This document shows, piece after piece, positions 1 through 27,500 of a stretch of DNA of 64,000 nucleotides (positions are counted from its first letter, which is position 1; each line of letters opens with the position of its first letter). Origin of the DNA: Corydoras sp. C115. Its lineage: Eukaryota; Chordata; Actinopteri; Siluriformes; Callichthyidae. The notes under the pieces were generated by a model. That model was given only the letters and a program-made list of their open reading frames with translations. It searched no databases and had not been told where the DNA came from. Location: assembly GCA_019802505.1 (NCBI GenBank), contig JAFMOC010000006.1, positions 4,201,501-4,265,500 on the forward strand. Direction: 5' to 3'. A program made the position numbers and the translations under genes.

Positions 1-921
1 TAGTGTAAAGTGCCAGCTGACTTCAGTGTACATCTATGACCCAGTGGTTGACATTTACCTGATATGTGATCTAACCTAAGCATCGCACCACAGTGCTGCA
101 TCTTTTCCACCCACTCTGCTGTTGGAAGCCGTATGCTTTTTGCCATGTTTGGTTAATTCCCAGACCACATCTCCATCTGCTAATGGTAGGGTTACATCAC
201 TTGTCACATACATGTTCTAAACATGTTTTTGCCATAAAATATTCCATAACAACAATAATCAAATACCTAAAACTGAATAAACGTTAATAAACCTTTGTGT
301 GCTATTTGATGATTAAAATGTTTTTGATTACATGCACATACTTGGTGCCCCATCAACACTCCATCTATGTTACCCTGCTACTGCACCATTAAGCACTGAA
401 GTAAAAGTGATTCATTGCTGTCCATTTTAATTGTTCAAAAGATTTGTCCAATTGTACAATATTTCCAAGTAAAATGTGCTTGAGACTGTTTTGGCTTTTC
501 AAATACAATATTTCATTATATATTTTGTTTTTGTGTATGTCAAGTAGCCTTCATTGTCCCAGCAATTCGAACATTATTTTATAAATTAATCTATTTTCAA
601 ATATTAGACTGGCTCTGGTCAGAGCAGATTAGCATTTCTCACTTTGAGTGGATGTTGCATATGTAATTCATCATTATCTCTAGTAAATATGAATTAAGAC
701 ATAATCAAATTGTTACAAGCATTTGCATTTTACTTCTTTTTTATTTTGCCTTGTGACTCATTCACTGATTACAGATGATTGCATGCTGTAGATTTGCGTA
801 AGCAGCAATTATTTGTACAGTAGTAATCATGAAATTATATGAAATCTGCATTTGTAAGTCAAACTTCATTGGCCAGGTAGCTTAGTTTGACGAAAAAGCT
901 TTCTCATAGCCTTGTGTCAAG
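1..921. other. AT-rich non-coding DNA, no gene seen
   Basis: I see no recognisable exon, repeat family or RNA gene here. The only open frame (93-287) is short and has no familiar protein features. This lies upstream of sh3yl1. Its missing first exon could be here or left of the window, but no GC-rich or promoter-like stretch points to it. Confidence 0.5.
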
Positions 922-2764
922 GGATATAAACAAATGCATGACACACGAAGGGTTTCTTAATCTAACATAAATGAAACATTAAAAGTACTTGTCATTCTGT
1001 ATAAATCAGTGAAGTGCCTAGATAGATGATGTTTGCAAATTGGTCAAAACCTGTCTTTGAATCTAGCTGTTCTTGCTTAGTTTTAGACTTGTAATATATG
1101 AGCAAAAGTGTCATTTTAAAGTTCAAAAAATAATATTCTAGTTGGATCCAGACACCCATTTAAAAATATATTTTTTCAGCATGAGCTGAAAAAAAGCATA
1201 AAGCATACATTTTTAACTTGATTTTTCGCACTGGACTCGGCTTGTCAATCCAAATTAATGATATTTTGGACAATCTAAGTTGTCAGGTAAACTGAGAATA
1301 AGGCCTGATGATCTTAAATAAATAAATGATAGTTACACTTCCAAGACTTCTAAGCACCTCAATGCCTTTGATCACAATGCCAGCATCATGTGGCATCATC
1401 TTCAGTTCCAGCTCTTTGAATTGTTTAAGTTAGTGATTTAATGGCCTGATGTGAACTAAAACAGAAACTCTTGGCTTATTAATGACAAATCAGATTAGTG
1501 AACATGCAGAAATCTGTCATTTCAAAGACTGGAGTTAGAAGTCAATGTTCGTAGCTGGTAATAGTATTAGAATCATTACAGTGCTTAATAAGTAATTGAT
1601 TAGATATAACTGGGTGAAGTCTTTCATTTTTAAAATCTCAAAGTTCATCCTTGAAAGAGAATTAATGTCTAGAAACATTAATGTGTAGCTTAGATACAGT
1701 GGAAAAACTACATACGAACACACAAACTTTCATTAATTATTTTTCGTTTACTTTCATCATGTTCAGGATTTTAAAAAATAAATAACATTAATAATAAATT
1801 TTATAAAAAAAAATTATTTTTCTGAAAGCCATTTGAAACTTACAAAGCAAGGTTACACATTTTTGCCAATAGCCATATGCTTTCTCTGTCAGTGACTGAA
1901 GAAAAAAAAAACATAATGCTATTTTAAAATCTACTTTGTAACCAACATGTAATGCCGTTTCATTTTTGAGATACTGGCTACTGATTACTTAGCTTGATGT
2001 ACTGTGGACTGAATATCCTCTTAAAATACTCAGGATCTTCATTCAAACAGCTTTATGGCTATTGTAAGGGTCATTACACTATATATTAACAGGAATAGTT
2101 AAAAAAAATAAAATGCTCCTTTTATAACTACTTACACAAAGTTTTAGCATTGTATGTTACTTAAAATGTATTTAGTTTAACCCACTATGAACTGTAATAA
2201 ACTGATTAAATGTACTATGTTTTAAACATTAAAAAAAAAAATCTTTAGACTGTGCTACATAAATAAGCCCTGTTTGCTCACCTGGTATCACCAGTATTAA
2301 GTTCACTAAACTTTCACTTTGTCAACATTCTATTTCATAATTCCATTTTTCAAATTCCCTGGTTAGTTGACATCCCACAAATCCGATAAACACAAAATGA
2401 GAGATTTAAAAGATGTGAAATAATCCATATGATCATCATTGCTAGTGAACTGTTCCAGTAGTATACCCAGCAGCATCCACTGAACTGATCAGATTTATTT
2501 ACATGATTGACGAGAGGCTCAAACAGTTTCCTGCATTACTGATTAAACAGTTATTAAAGAAACACACTGAGATAACCGAAAGCAATGATTTCAACTAAAT
2601 GTTCTTCTTAATGGAGAAAAATGTGGATTCGGTTTTACTATTGGCTTTTATATTTAAATAATTGGATGATTTATACAGGATGACAAGTATTTTTAATGTA
2701 TGTATATATTTTCATTTATGTTAGATTAAGAAACCCTTCGTGTGTCATGCATTTGTTTATATCC
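922..2764. repeat. Long-range inverted repeat pair (arms 922-1009 and 2669-2764)
   Basis: The left arm 922-975 is the exact reverse complement of 2711-2764, 54 bases without mismatch. After a roughly 9-base insertion in the right arm the match continues with a few mismatches to about 1009 and 2669. About 1.66 kb of AT-rich DNA separates the arms and shows no coding region. No target-site duplication is visible outside the arms. It could be an unrecognised DNA transposon with long inverted termini, or a local inverted duplication. Confidence 0.7.
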
Positions 2765-4173
<1,409 letters not shown>

Positions 4174-4186
4174 CAATGGCATTATT

Positions 4187-4517
4187 CATTTATTCATTCA
4201 TTATCTTCCGCTTTGTCCTATATTAGGGTCGCGGGGGGGTTCCCCATGCCCATCCAGGGGAGAATGTTTCGGGCGCTGGGCAGACACACCCAGGACAGGG
4301 CACCAGTCTATCGCTGGGCACACACTCACACAGACATGCACACATACACACACTATATGGGGAAATTTGGAGAACTCAATTGACTTGATCCATGTTTTTG
4401 GACTGTGGGAGGAAACCGGAGAACCCGGAGGAAACCCACGCGGACACGGGGAGAACATGGAAACTCCACCCAGATGGGGATTCGAACCGGTGCTAACCAC
4501 TAAGCCACCGTGCCGCC
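4187..4517 (-). mobile_element. tRNA-derived SINE, full-length copy
   Basis: The copy reads on the minus strand: a head with tRNA-like promoter boxes (A-box-like TGGCTTAGTGGTTAGCA, B-box-like GGTTCGAATCC), a body, and a tail of ATGA-type repeats. It is flanked by a perfect 13-bp target-site duplication, CAATGGCATTATT, at 4174-4186 and 4518-4530, which indicates target-primed retroposition. The same family recurs at least nine more times in the window. The A box here is partly degraded, and the family name is not known to me. Confidence 0.85.
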
Positions 4518-5143
4518 CAATGGCATTATTTTGTTTTAATTAATTGACTCAATATTTAGCAATGATACTTTTAGTTTTTTTTCTTGTTGCTGTTGTTGTT
4601 GTTAAGTTTGTTGTAAGTTTTTCTGTGGTTTTTGATTAATTAAAAAAAATACTTTAAAAAAAGCATGTCACAACAATTAACAGCAATTAGCTCTCCCAAA
4701 AACATACTCAGTAGTTTATGTCTATAATCAAGAGAAGTCAATTTTGGAACAAATTTGAAGAACAGCTTCTCAGTTCTAAAAATCTTTACAAATCAGTAGT
4801 TTAATATGTGTTTAATGTATTATTTAGAAGTGGTGTCTGAAAATAAATGCAAAAAAAAGTGAAATAATATTTTTAGATGTTTCAAGTTCAACAAGTTCTT
4901 AATTGCACAATAAATAACTAGGAGCGTTGTGCGTCAATACTCACATAAAGGGCAGGGCATTGGGGATGCACCTGTTGCATCAAGCAGAATTGATAAACAA
5001 AATCTATTTATAGTAATATCCTGTAAACAAAAATTATTTGTGAAGTTTCCAGGCTAACAAGTCTTATCCACAACATGCCGGAAGGATTCGTTTATAACAT
5101 CTCCTTGGTTCCAATACTCAGCACACATATGCATATATATACA

Positions 5144-5150
<7 letters not shown>

Positions 5151-5235
<85 letters not shown>
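5151..5235. repeat. (TA)n microsatellite
   Basis: About 42 TA dinucleotides without interruption, directly abutting the short transposon-like element on its right. Confidence 0.95.
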
Positions 5236-5238
<3 letters not shown>

Positions 5239-5381
5239 GGGTGAGCTGCAATATTCGCTGATTCGATCCTGAGAACCGTAGTCGACTATGAACCTCATAG
5301 TCGAATGTACCATTTTGACCACATGGGGGTGCCCATGGCTGCTGCTAGGCATTAGTTTTTACATGAAATGTCTTTGTTTTC

Positions 5382-5417
<36 letters not shown>

Positions 5418-5642
5418 CCTTTTGTCAAATAAAATCATCCTTATTTCTGTTAATATTTTTTTTTTTATGATGTGTGCGCATTTACGGTGCTCTAGAAAAA
5501 CAAGTAAAATATAAAAAAATATATTTTTTAAAAACCACGCTTATAGCGCCATCTTGTGGTGAAATTTTAACTGATTCGACTATAGGGAAAATCTGATGAA
5601 TCAGATTCGACTATGAAAATCCTTAGTTGAAGACACCCCCTA
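5236..5642. mobile_element. Short non-autonomous DNA-transposon-like element between two (TA)n arrays
   Basis: The ends are imperfectly complementary: AGGGGTG on the left and CACCCCCT on the right. The internal sequence has repeated TCGACTATG / ATTCGACTA motifs that pair across the element. A third (TA)n run (5385-5416) sits inside. There is no transposase. It lies just upstream of sh3yl1 exon 2. The class is uncertain. Confidence 0.55.
5545..5559 (-). promoter_or_regulatory. CTCF-like core motif
   Basis: On the minus strand the sequence reads CCACAAGATGGCGCT, close to the vertebrate CTCF core consensus. It lies inside the short transposon-like element 250 bases upstream of sh3yl1 exon 2. 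Occupancy cannot be judged from sequence. Confidence 0.35.
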
Positions 5643-5645
5643 ATA

Positions 5646-5649
<4 letters not shown>

Positions 5650-5732
<83 letters not shown>
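5650..5732. repeat. (TA)n microsatellite
   Basis: About 41 TA dinucleotides, ending 76 bases before sh3yl1 exon 2. Confidence 0.95.
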
Positions 5733-5734
<2 letters not shown>

Positions 5735-5808
5735 GTGTGTGTGTTAGTGTTATTTATATTTTTAAAAAAAAAAACTTTATTTTTTTTGTTTGTTTTTTTT
5801 GTTTACAG

Positions 5809-18746
<12,938 letters not shown>

Positions 18747-19165
18747 GCATTCACAGCACTGTGCTGTAAAATTATGCTGCACACTCATGTGTTAAAGTGA
18801 AGGATTTATCTCTCTCTCTTGGTATCAAATTGTTGCAGCATTGAAGTCAGATTAAAAGTAATATATGCTCATGGTCATGTTATCTTAAAGAAAGGGGATA
18901 AATGAAGTATAATATCATTATATAGCAATTTATGCTAAGGTTTGTGGTTGGTTTGTGAAGCGTTTTTATGTGCAGAGGATTATTAAAATATATTGATCAT
19001 GAAGCGGTCAGTAAATTTGAAACTTTTTAAAAAATTTATTTTAGGTTTTTGACCCCATCCCGCAGTTCAATATAGATTGGAATACCTATGACTATTAATT
19101 AAGCTGTAAGGAATATGAATCGTTTACAGTCTTTAGCAATAATAAAATACTTTTGTCTGTTTTTA
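18747..19165 (+). other. sh3yl1: Predicted sh3yl1 3' UTR
   Basis: Non-coding sequence from the stop codon to the first good poly(A) signal. No repeat is seen in it. Confidence 0.6.
19141..19146 (+). terminator. sh3yl1: Poly(A) signal of sh3yl1
   Basis: AATAAA about 395 bases after the stop, followed by a T/GT-rich stretch (TTTTGTCTGTTTTT), the usual downstream element. Confidence 0.6.
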
Positions 19166-20130
19166 ATTGTATTGTCATGAACTTTACCATATTAGCCTGT
19201 ATCTTTTCTTTACTAATTTTCTAGAAAGTCTATAATTTTTCTATAATTTATTTATTGAAACCCCTCCTAGATTGATGGGCAGCAACCATTGCATTTTTTT
19301 TTAAAGATTGATGTTTTTCCTTTTAGTCATTGTGTTTAATGCTCTAGAACAGCAACATGCAAGACTTCTGCTTTTATAACTAATCTGTAATGCATCTGGC
19401 TTTGGCATCCATGAACAATGATTTAATCTAAATCTAAATCAAATGACTTTGATCTAAATCTTTTATTTATTTGTCTTAAGTTTTCTCCTTGCCTTTTTTA
19501 CATGCCTTGACAGAGCTATAATTTACAATAGACTTTTTAATATATGTATTTTTTTATATTATTTATATATATATATATATTCAGTATATTGATAATCGTG
19601 AAAATAGCAGTTAAGGTTTACAAACTTTGGTTTTTATAAAACTGAATTCTCCCAAAAGTACTTGAATCTGCCCTTTTAATCTAAGCTTTCTAAAATGTAA
19701 TATAGATTTCAGATCATCTGACATTGTATCGTTAGATGCTACTTCATGCTGGAAGACCATGAATCCATGGAATCTCAGAAAGCTGACAAAAATTTAGATA
19801 TGTGAATATGTACATTTACAGTACATTTAGTCATTTAACAGACAATTTTAGTCAAATGGATTCACAAATGAGAGAACAACACATGTCAGTAGTTAAGAAG
19901 GAACCAATTACACTTGTATAATGAAACCTGATCTTTTTCCTATCTGGCTCCTAATAATTATTTCAACAGTATAAATGATTTTCTCTTTATAGAGATGTTG
20001 CATGTGCTATAAAGCATAAAGTGAAGCCAAATAGTTTTATTTGCTCTAGCAGCAAAACCTGAATTTACTTAGGCCTGCCTCCAAGTTGTCTCTTATGTGC
20101 TGATTTGCCAAACGTTTTACATCACAAACA
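19166..20130. other. Intergenic gap between convergent genes
   Basis: About 1 kb of AT-rich DNA with no gene. A stretch near 19811-19930 (TACATTTAGTCATTTAACAG, then TCAGTAGTTAAGAAGGAACC) matches 41855-41920, so it is a repeat fragment. Confidence 0.55.
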
Positions 20131-20151
20131 AAATCTTAGATAAAAAGCAAA

Positions 20152-20157
20152 TTTATT
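20152..20157 (-). terminator. nhsl1: Candidate poly(A) signal of nhsl1
   Basis: AATAAA on the minus strand, followed downstream by TTTTGTTTGTGATGT, a GT-rich element at a plausible distance. Other AATAAA words occur closer to the stop, so this may be the distal of several sites. Confidence 0.35.
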
Positions 20158-22999
20158 GCATAAAACAGGTCAATAACAGCATTTATAATTCAACCTTTTT
20201 TTTTTACTTTTATGCTACATCATGTACAGTTCTTTTTATGCTGTATATAACATTGGTATTTTTTAACTCCTTGCAATTCGTACATTAACATTTGCCAAAA
20301 AAAAAACAGAAAAGCATCAAAAAGCAAGAAAATATTCCAAGAATCCAAATGCAAAATAAAAACATCTAATAATTGAGTACATTAAGTACTAAAGTCTTCT
20401 GAATATAATATGGATGTTTATTTTTTTATTACATATAATGCATTACAGCAAATGTATCCAAACCTTTGCATTTGACTTCTTGGATTTTCTGTTGTAAATA
20501 TTTATTATTTCGTCGTGTCATTTAGGACTTCTGTGCTTCTGTGCGATTTAAAAAATATATACTGTAGTTAAAAAAAAATCTGGAAGTAAGAGCATGACGT
20601 CGGATATGATTTAAAAGACATTAAGATTCTAGCACCTTTTTTTTCCCATCTTTCTTTGGTTAAAAAATAACAGTTGCTTAAAATTGCGTAGTTAAAGCAC
20701 TTATTCTAGGCTAGTGTATTCAGCAAGCTTGCAACAAGATTTTTTTTTTTTTTTATGATTTCCAGTACTACTAATACAAGTACAAGGTTTAACTCCTCTT
20801 CAAATAGATTCCAACATCAAACTTTACATCTTTAATGCATATAACCCAACATTCTTTTTCCAAACATTATTCTATTTTCACCAAAAAGCTGTTGATTTAA
20901 TGACTTTAGAACACAGATAGTTAGGTCATATTGTCATATTAAATGATTTAACATAAACAGAAGCCAGATGAATTACTAATCCAACAGTATTATTATGGAA
21001 CCATTCTGCAAAGTTCTGTAGTGTTTTCCGTGGGAATTAATAAACCATTACAACAAAACAATGTTAAGATTATTAAGCTTAAAAATATGATTATTTAGAT
21101 ATTTGTCACATTTTTTGTACATTTATTTTGTACATTACCAGAGTTTTTCTTTGAATATAAGCAATTAAGATCTGATTAAATTGTAAACTTTCATTCTTAC
21201 ATCTTAAAGACTTAACACAGATGCAGCCTTTTTTAAATTGTCCATCCTTCCAAGTATTTAGAATTATAAACAGTACATGGCCAGCTCTGACACTTAATTG
21301 TCATGACAATTCATAAGGACAAATCTAAATTTCATTTAAATTGTTACAATTGCATTGAGGACATCAATATAAACACCAAAATATAAACTCCAGAGATGAG
21401 CATATAATAAAGAGAATCCACTTTGACAATCTGATACATTCAGAATAAGTAAAACACTGGCAAACTCCATATTAATCCAGATTAATGGATTAAAACAGAT
21501 GATCTTAGATCATCTTTGCAACATCACTCACTCACAAGAACACAAGTTAGGGAGGTGTTCTGTTTTATATAAGAACTTAATGTAGGAATACCTTCTTAAA
21601 AGTGTTTAAACTTTAAAATGCACATCACCTGTAACATCTCTGAAAAAATGGTCAGATTTTAATTTAAATGTTTAATGTAATCTAAAATTACCTTATATAA
21701 GTAGAATGAATTTTTCTTAGTAATTGGATATGTGTTTATCCTGCTGCAGTCACATCAATAAAGTCAGACATTCATTGAAGTGCTGCAAAACAGATGAAGT
21801 GGAGTTCGCAGCACAGAAAGACAATGTTAAATAATATGGTGAAACCAAATGAAAGTGAATGAAATATTTTTCATATTGCCAAAACCCAATTATGCATACT
21901 TTTTACTTACTGAGGCGAAACCTGAACAGTCCCACAAAATGTCTACAGTAAAGTTCAAACATGTTAAGAGCGATAACTAATCACTTTAAATAAATCAAAA
22001 TTAATTAAAGTTAAAAATCTACACTTCAGTCATATCTTGATTGCTTAAATCCAATGTGGTGTTGTGCTGCAGGGGCAAAGTTACAAAATTAAATAAATAA
22101 ATAAATACATGAATAAATATATTTTTTAAAAAGTCACTGCCCAACTACTATATATATAAACCATAGTGCTTGAAAGTTTGTAAACCTTTTATATTTTTCT
22201 TATATTTCTGGATAAATTTGATCCAAAACTTAATCACAGTTTTTAAACAAGGCCTGAAAGTTGATTAAGAAAACCAAATCAAACCAAAAGAAAAGTATAT
22301 TAAAATTAGTCATATATTGCATATTGGCAACGATATGTAAATCTTTTGGGAAATAAGTTAAAGGTAGAGTCAGGTATATCTCAGCGGTGGGTTGATATTC
22401 ACAAGGAGGTGTATAATGTAAAAGACTAAAAAACATCTCTAAAGCAGTTCAGACTTGACCAAAATACATTTAGACAGGGCACGCTGTCACACCTGATTGT
22501 CATCTCATTAATTAAAAACACAGACTGAAACCTTATATGCTACTCTGTCAGACGGACATACAGAGCCTGAAGCAAAACACTTCACTACATTTAAAATAAG
22601 AATTGTAATGAAGTCAATTGTAATAAAAAAAAAAATGCAAATACCAAACAAAACCCGAAGTAAACACTGGGAGTGTAAACGGGGTCCACTGCCATACCTT
22701 TTTTTTTACCCTCATGAACATACAACTACTCACAGCTCCAAATCCAGCAGAGATGATTTGAGACTTCAGGAGGGAGAATCAGGGGCACAGGGGACACCTC
22801 TTAGCCTCAGATAAGAGAGAGTTTGCAAATACAGGTACCTTGAAGTCTCTGAAAACCTGACATAGACAAAACACACTCCATTATGGTGAAGAAGGCATGG
22901 CGGTGCTTCTATTGCTTTAGGCAATAGAATACTAAGGAAATTTAATATTTGAAAAACATTGTGGAAAACCTGGACCTGTCCATTCTGATATCCAAACAT

Positions 23000-23550
23000 G
23001 GTTTGGAAATTGCCGTTACATAACAAGAAAGGGCTTCTTCACAGAGTGCTTATCCCTTATGCTAAGTACACCACATTGCTTAGTTTACTGGACACTTTCC
23101 AGAAGGTGCATGTCAGTAGTGCAACAAATCATTAAGGACATTCATCATCACAGTCTTTTCCAGCAGTTACCCTCTGAGAAACGTCTATGCTCCATCAAAA
23201 CCAGAACTTAGAGGCTCAGAAGGAGTTTCTTTCCAACATAACATGCGTAAACCTTTAAAAGTGACCTGCACTCAAAATGCACACAATGTACACCAATCTC
23301 ACTTTTCACATACCCTGGTCACTTTACAAAATCTGCACTATACTTGTAACATATGTATGTAACTTATACATATACAATGACTTATACATATATTTTGCTA
23401 TTTATAATTTTTTTTGCCATTGTCTTTGTCTTTTTTTTTTTTTTATAACTTTAGCATGTCTTACCTTCTACCTATTGTGTAGTTCCAATGCATCCTTGTT
23501 CTTTTTATCTTGTAAATTCAGGATTCCTTTTTTTAAGATTTAGTTCAAGT
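23000..23550 (+). mobile_element. LINE 3'-end fragment
   Basis: The plus strand encodes IIKDIHHHSLFQQLPSEKRL, then CSIKTRT and RLRRSFFP with a stop between. This resembles the C-terminal tail of fish non-LTR reverse transcriptases (LPSGRRYR...R.SFFP). The following CACTTTACAAAATCTGCACT resembles the 3' non-coding tail of such elements. It is heavily truncated. Confidence 0.6.
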
Positions 23551-23924
23551 TCATGCAGAATTTTTGTTTTTAAAAAGGTTCATAATCTTTCAAGCCCCTA
23601 TGTACTTATATATTGAGTATATAAGAAAATAAGCTTGAGCTATTCTAGCATAATAACAATGATGATAATAATAATGATTATGGTAATATAATCAAAATAT
23701 TAATAATAATGCCTGACTATTGACTAAAACAAAAACAAACTCTAAAATATGAAAGTGTTTTCATGTACTTTTGTTAGTTTTCTTCACATTTTTTAATTTT
23801 CTAACTTAACTACTTTTGCGCCACATTTAGTACATCCTGAACCTGCAAGAGAAATAGAGGAGATTATTCCTCAAGAAATGTTAGGTAGTGTAAAAAGTAT
23901 TGATGTTTGGGTTTTTCTCTGAAC

Positions 23925-24528
23925 CTAAGTGCTGCCCTGTGCACACACTGTGCCACTGGAGGTTAAAGAAATGGGGGTGGGAATGTCAGTACTAAGGCAG
24001 CAGTCAGTTGACTCAGCCAATTCACCTTCCTTCTCGCAAATCACAGTCATTGGTCCGCTGGGAATACGACTCCGGCTGTTATACCTGCTGCTGGCAGCAG
24101 AAGGTGGGGTACTGCAGCGTCCATATTTGGAGGGCATAAGTGAGGCAGAGAGACGAGGCAATACACTCTCTGCATGTGTCCAGTCCTCGGATGCTCTACT
24201 GCTTTTGCCTTGCAAACCGCACAGGGTTTGTGATGTAAAGGTGCTCTTTGGTGAGTTTCTCTGCAAGCAGGGGTTGGTACACTTTAACATCTCAGTGGCA
24301 GACATGCGAAAGCCTGACTCTGATCGGCATCCTTTCTTCAGAAGTAGGGCTTTAAAGCTGTCATTGTTCGTAGATGAGTGTCGGAGATTCCTCTGTATAA
24401 AGCTTCTCTGACGAGGTACTGAAACGATGGTGGAGCAAGAACTGGTCGGGGCTACTGGTGGTGAAGAAAGAATACCATGTGACCGTTCTTCCTCAGAGTC
24501 GCAACGCCCTAAAACCTTTCGCTTTGAC
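23925..24528 (-). CDS. nhsl1: nhsl1 exon 8 (C-terminal)
   Basis: The acceptor is TTTACCTGACAG. Encodes SKRKVLGRCDSEEERSHG, then NNDSFKALLLKKGCRSES, FRMSATEMLK and KYGRCSTPPSAASSRY, ending with the TAG at 23925-23927. These blocks occur in this order at the end of NHS and NHSL1. Confidence 0.92.
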
Positions 24529-27500
24529 CTGTCAGGTAAAGAAGATATTAAAACATCTGAATTTATAATTATAACAACGTTTCTTCTAAAACGGACAATT
24601 GGTGCATTGCTTTGAACTATTTACGTTCTATGTTCCATGTGACCCAGATGAGTTTATGCCTCAAGTGGAGCAGTTTAATATTTTGGGATCTTGCTCATGA
24701 GTAAGAGAAATATAGAGTCGGAGGTTGACAGACGGATCAGTGCCGCGTCTGCAGTGATGCGGACTCTGCTCCGGTCTGTTGTGGTGAAGCGGGAGCTGAG
24801 CCAGAAGGCAAAGCTCTCAATTTACTGGTTAATCTACATTCCTACCCTCACCTATTGCGACGAACAATGTTTACTGATCGAAAGAATGAGGTCGTGAATA
24901 CAAGCGGCCAAAATAAGTTTTCTCCGCAGAGTGGCTGAGCTTTCCCTTAGAGATAGGGTATGGAGATCAGTCATTTGGGTGGGGCTCGGAGTACAGGACC
25001 AAGTCGAGAGGAACCAGCTGAGGGGAAATTTTGTGGGGAAAAGCTGCATGTTCCTCTAATTCAAAAATGAACAAATCTGCTCAGGGTCACCTTGTGTATA
25101 TATTTAAACAATAAAACATTCTCACTAAGGACATTAAGGTTAGGCTTTGGGAACTAGGGATACTAAAGGGATGAAACACATTTTACAGGGCCACCACTTG
25201 CCTGGCCATTCGACTTCTCCATTTGGAAAATAATGGTATGCCTGCGTTGACTGTTCCAGTGGTAAATACAGATCAAACAAATAAGTGATCATATTAGAGC
25301 AATAAGAAAAATAATTATGTATTAATATAATTCCTTTCAATTCTTATTATGCACTTACAGATATGTATTTAATAAGCAATAAAAATATACTTATTGTCTT
25401 AAAACCTTATTAAAACACGTTTAAATGTCAGTTTAAAAAGTAATGATGTATATATTTTAAAACACATTAAAACCCAATAGGGAAATTTACAATTACTGCA
25501 CCATACTTTGTAACTGGTCAATTAAGGACTATTTAAAAGTACATTTAGAATATTCTACTATGCAAGGAATCAAACTTGAGAATTTTTAAAGTGATTAGAA
25601 AACACATACAATTGCACACTCACTGGCCACAAGATTAGGTGCACCCCTCTTGTTTCTACAGCCTATTTAAAAGCACCACTTACTCTACAATACAGATGCA
25701 CTTTGTATTGCAACTATTAAAGACTGCAATCCATCAGTTTATCTGTGTCCTTTTTGGTCCTCTTTACTTCGTTGTCTGATAAACATCACCACCATAGAGC
25801 AGGAATTAATTTGGTGGTGGATGATTCTTAACACTGCATTGACAATAACGTTGTGGTATACTGTGTTGTGTAAGTATGTGGCGCACTGGTTTTATTGAAT
25901 GAAACGCAGGGGTGCTGCTGAATAATCCATCTACCATGTAGCCATCAGCAGCTAGTAAACAGCATGAAGGCTTGAAAAAAGCTTTAGAAGTGTACAAAAC
26001 TAACAGACTTGGTATGTTTGATGAACCTACATAACCAAAACAAAAACACAGCTATTGTAACATCGTCATTTCCAAATCTCCATTCAAAAAGTTACTTTCA
26101 TAAGATTCAGGGTCCACAATTTAAATGAGTTCAAGTAATTATTTGTTCATTTTTACATAGAGTGGGCTTCCTGCTCATAAAACCCACGAAAACAGTAATT
26201 TTTAGGAATTAAATCAATTATGATAAAAATAAATTAGCTCAGGTTTAATACCAAATTTAAGCTGCTGTGTCCGTTTAAGGAGGGAATATATTGTGCGCTG
26301 TATAATCAGGCAAGTAATAAGAAAATCAAAGTTGCAAAGAAAAGCTATTTAAATAAGCAGAGCAGATAAATGAGTCATGGGTAAAAGTGCTTGCAGAACA
26401 TTATCATATACCCCACCACAAAAGGTTACAAAAATACAGCACCCTCTATCTATACGGCACAAATTCTCACATTTCTAAAACCTATGCACTTATTTAGACT
26501 TTCCTGAAGATGGGAAAAAATGCACAGACCAGTCAACCCTTCAAGAGCATTTTTCCCTCTCATGTGAAGGAGATCACAAACTCCTGTTAGACCCCTTGCA
26601 TTGGTGGACAATGCAGTCAGTAGAGAACATCACAATATTTTCTATCATCCACTTCAGTCATTGACCTCATCAATGACAGTGACAAATCTGCTCAAAACGC
26701 TGTTGAACTGTGTCTGCTGAGGAAGCATAACCTGCCCAAGGAGCTAAAGGTGTAGTTCTACACTGCCAGAGTTTGTCTCTACCATATCCATTACAGTGTG
26801 AGGCAATTCAGACACCAAACATGACAATCACGGACTGCAGTGCATCACTGTGTCAGCAAAGATATTGACTCGTATTAAACTTCCGACACTATTGGATCTG
26901 CACTTTACCAAAACCAAGAAGAGTACATTTACATTTGCATTACATTTGAACATTTAGCAGAAGCTTTTATCCAAAGCGACTTACTGTACAAAGTGAGCTA
27001 CCAAGTGTGTCAAGAAAACCACCACTGATTTATCATAATCAGGCTAGAGATAAACATTTTGATCATGTTATCACATGATCAAAACAGCTAAACAATACAA
27101 ATCCTCTTTACCCTTTACACCAGGGCTTCTTCATACTTCTCATTGTCAAGTCTCTTATTTATCTAGATTTAACTTAGTTTTAAAAAACATAACTCATGCA
27201 GCATGTTCTTTTCACATATTCTGCTTCTGATATTTCTGACTAATGCTTATTTGGATGCACTTAATTGCTGCACTTTCCTTAATATAATTTAAAATCACTA
27301 ATTCTGCACATTTAAGGTTTTCATGCATAACTATATGCATGCATTCATGTTTGTGTGACATTGTATGTGCACAGTAGAAATTTGTGATTTTGTGTGTTTG
27401 TAAAAATCTCAAATACATTATTTCTATTAGTAAACATGTTTGATCAATAAAGCCTGATTTTAATATATATTATAGACAAGAAGGTGTAAGTAATAAAGTG

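Larger units (their letters stand above)
20131..23924 (-). other. nhsl1: Possible long nhsl1 3' UTR
   Basis: Sequence between the nhsl1 stop and a candidate poly(A) signal. It contains no convincing exon. A LINE fragment lies at about 23000-23550. If the 3' UTR is shorter, much of this is intergenic; the sequence does not settle it. Confidence 0.4.

Noticed and set aside
5054..5352. Open frames full of Ile-Tyr repeats (also at 5627, 7640, 14743, 54267, 56868)
   Set aside because: They are translations of (TA)n microsatellites, not proteins.
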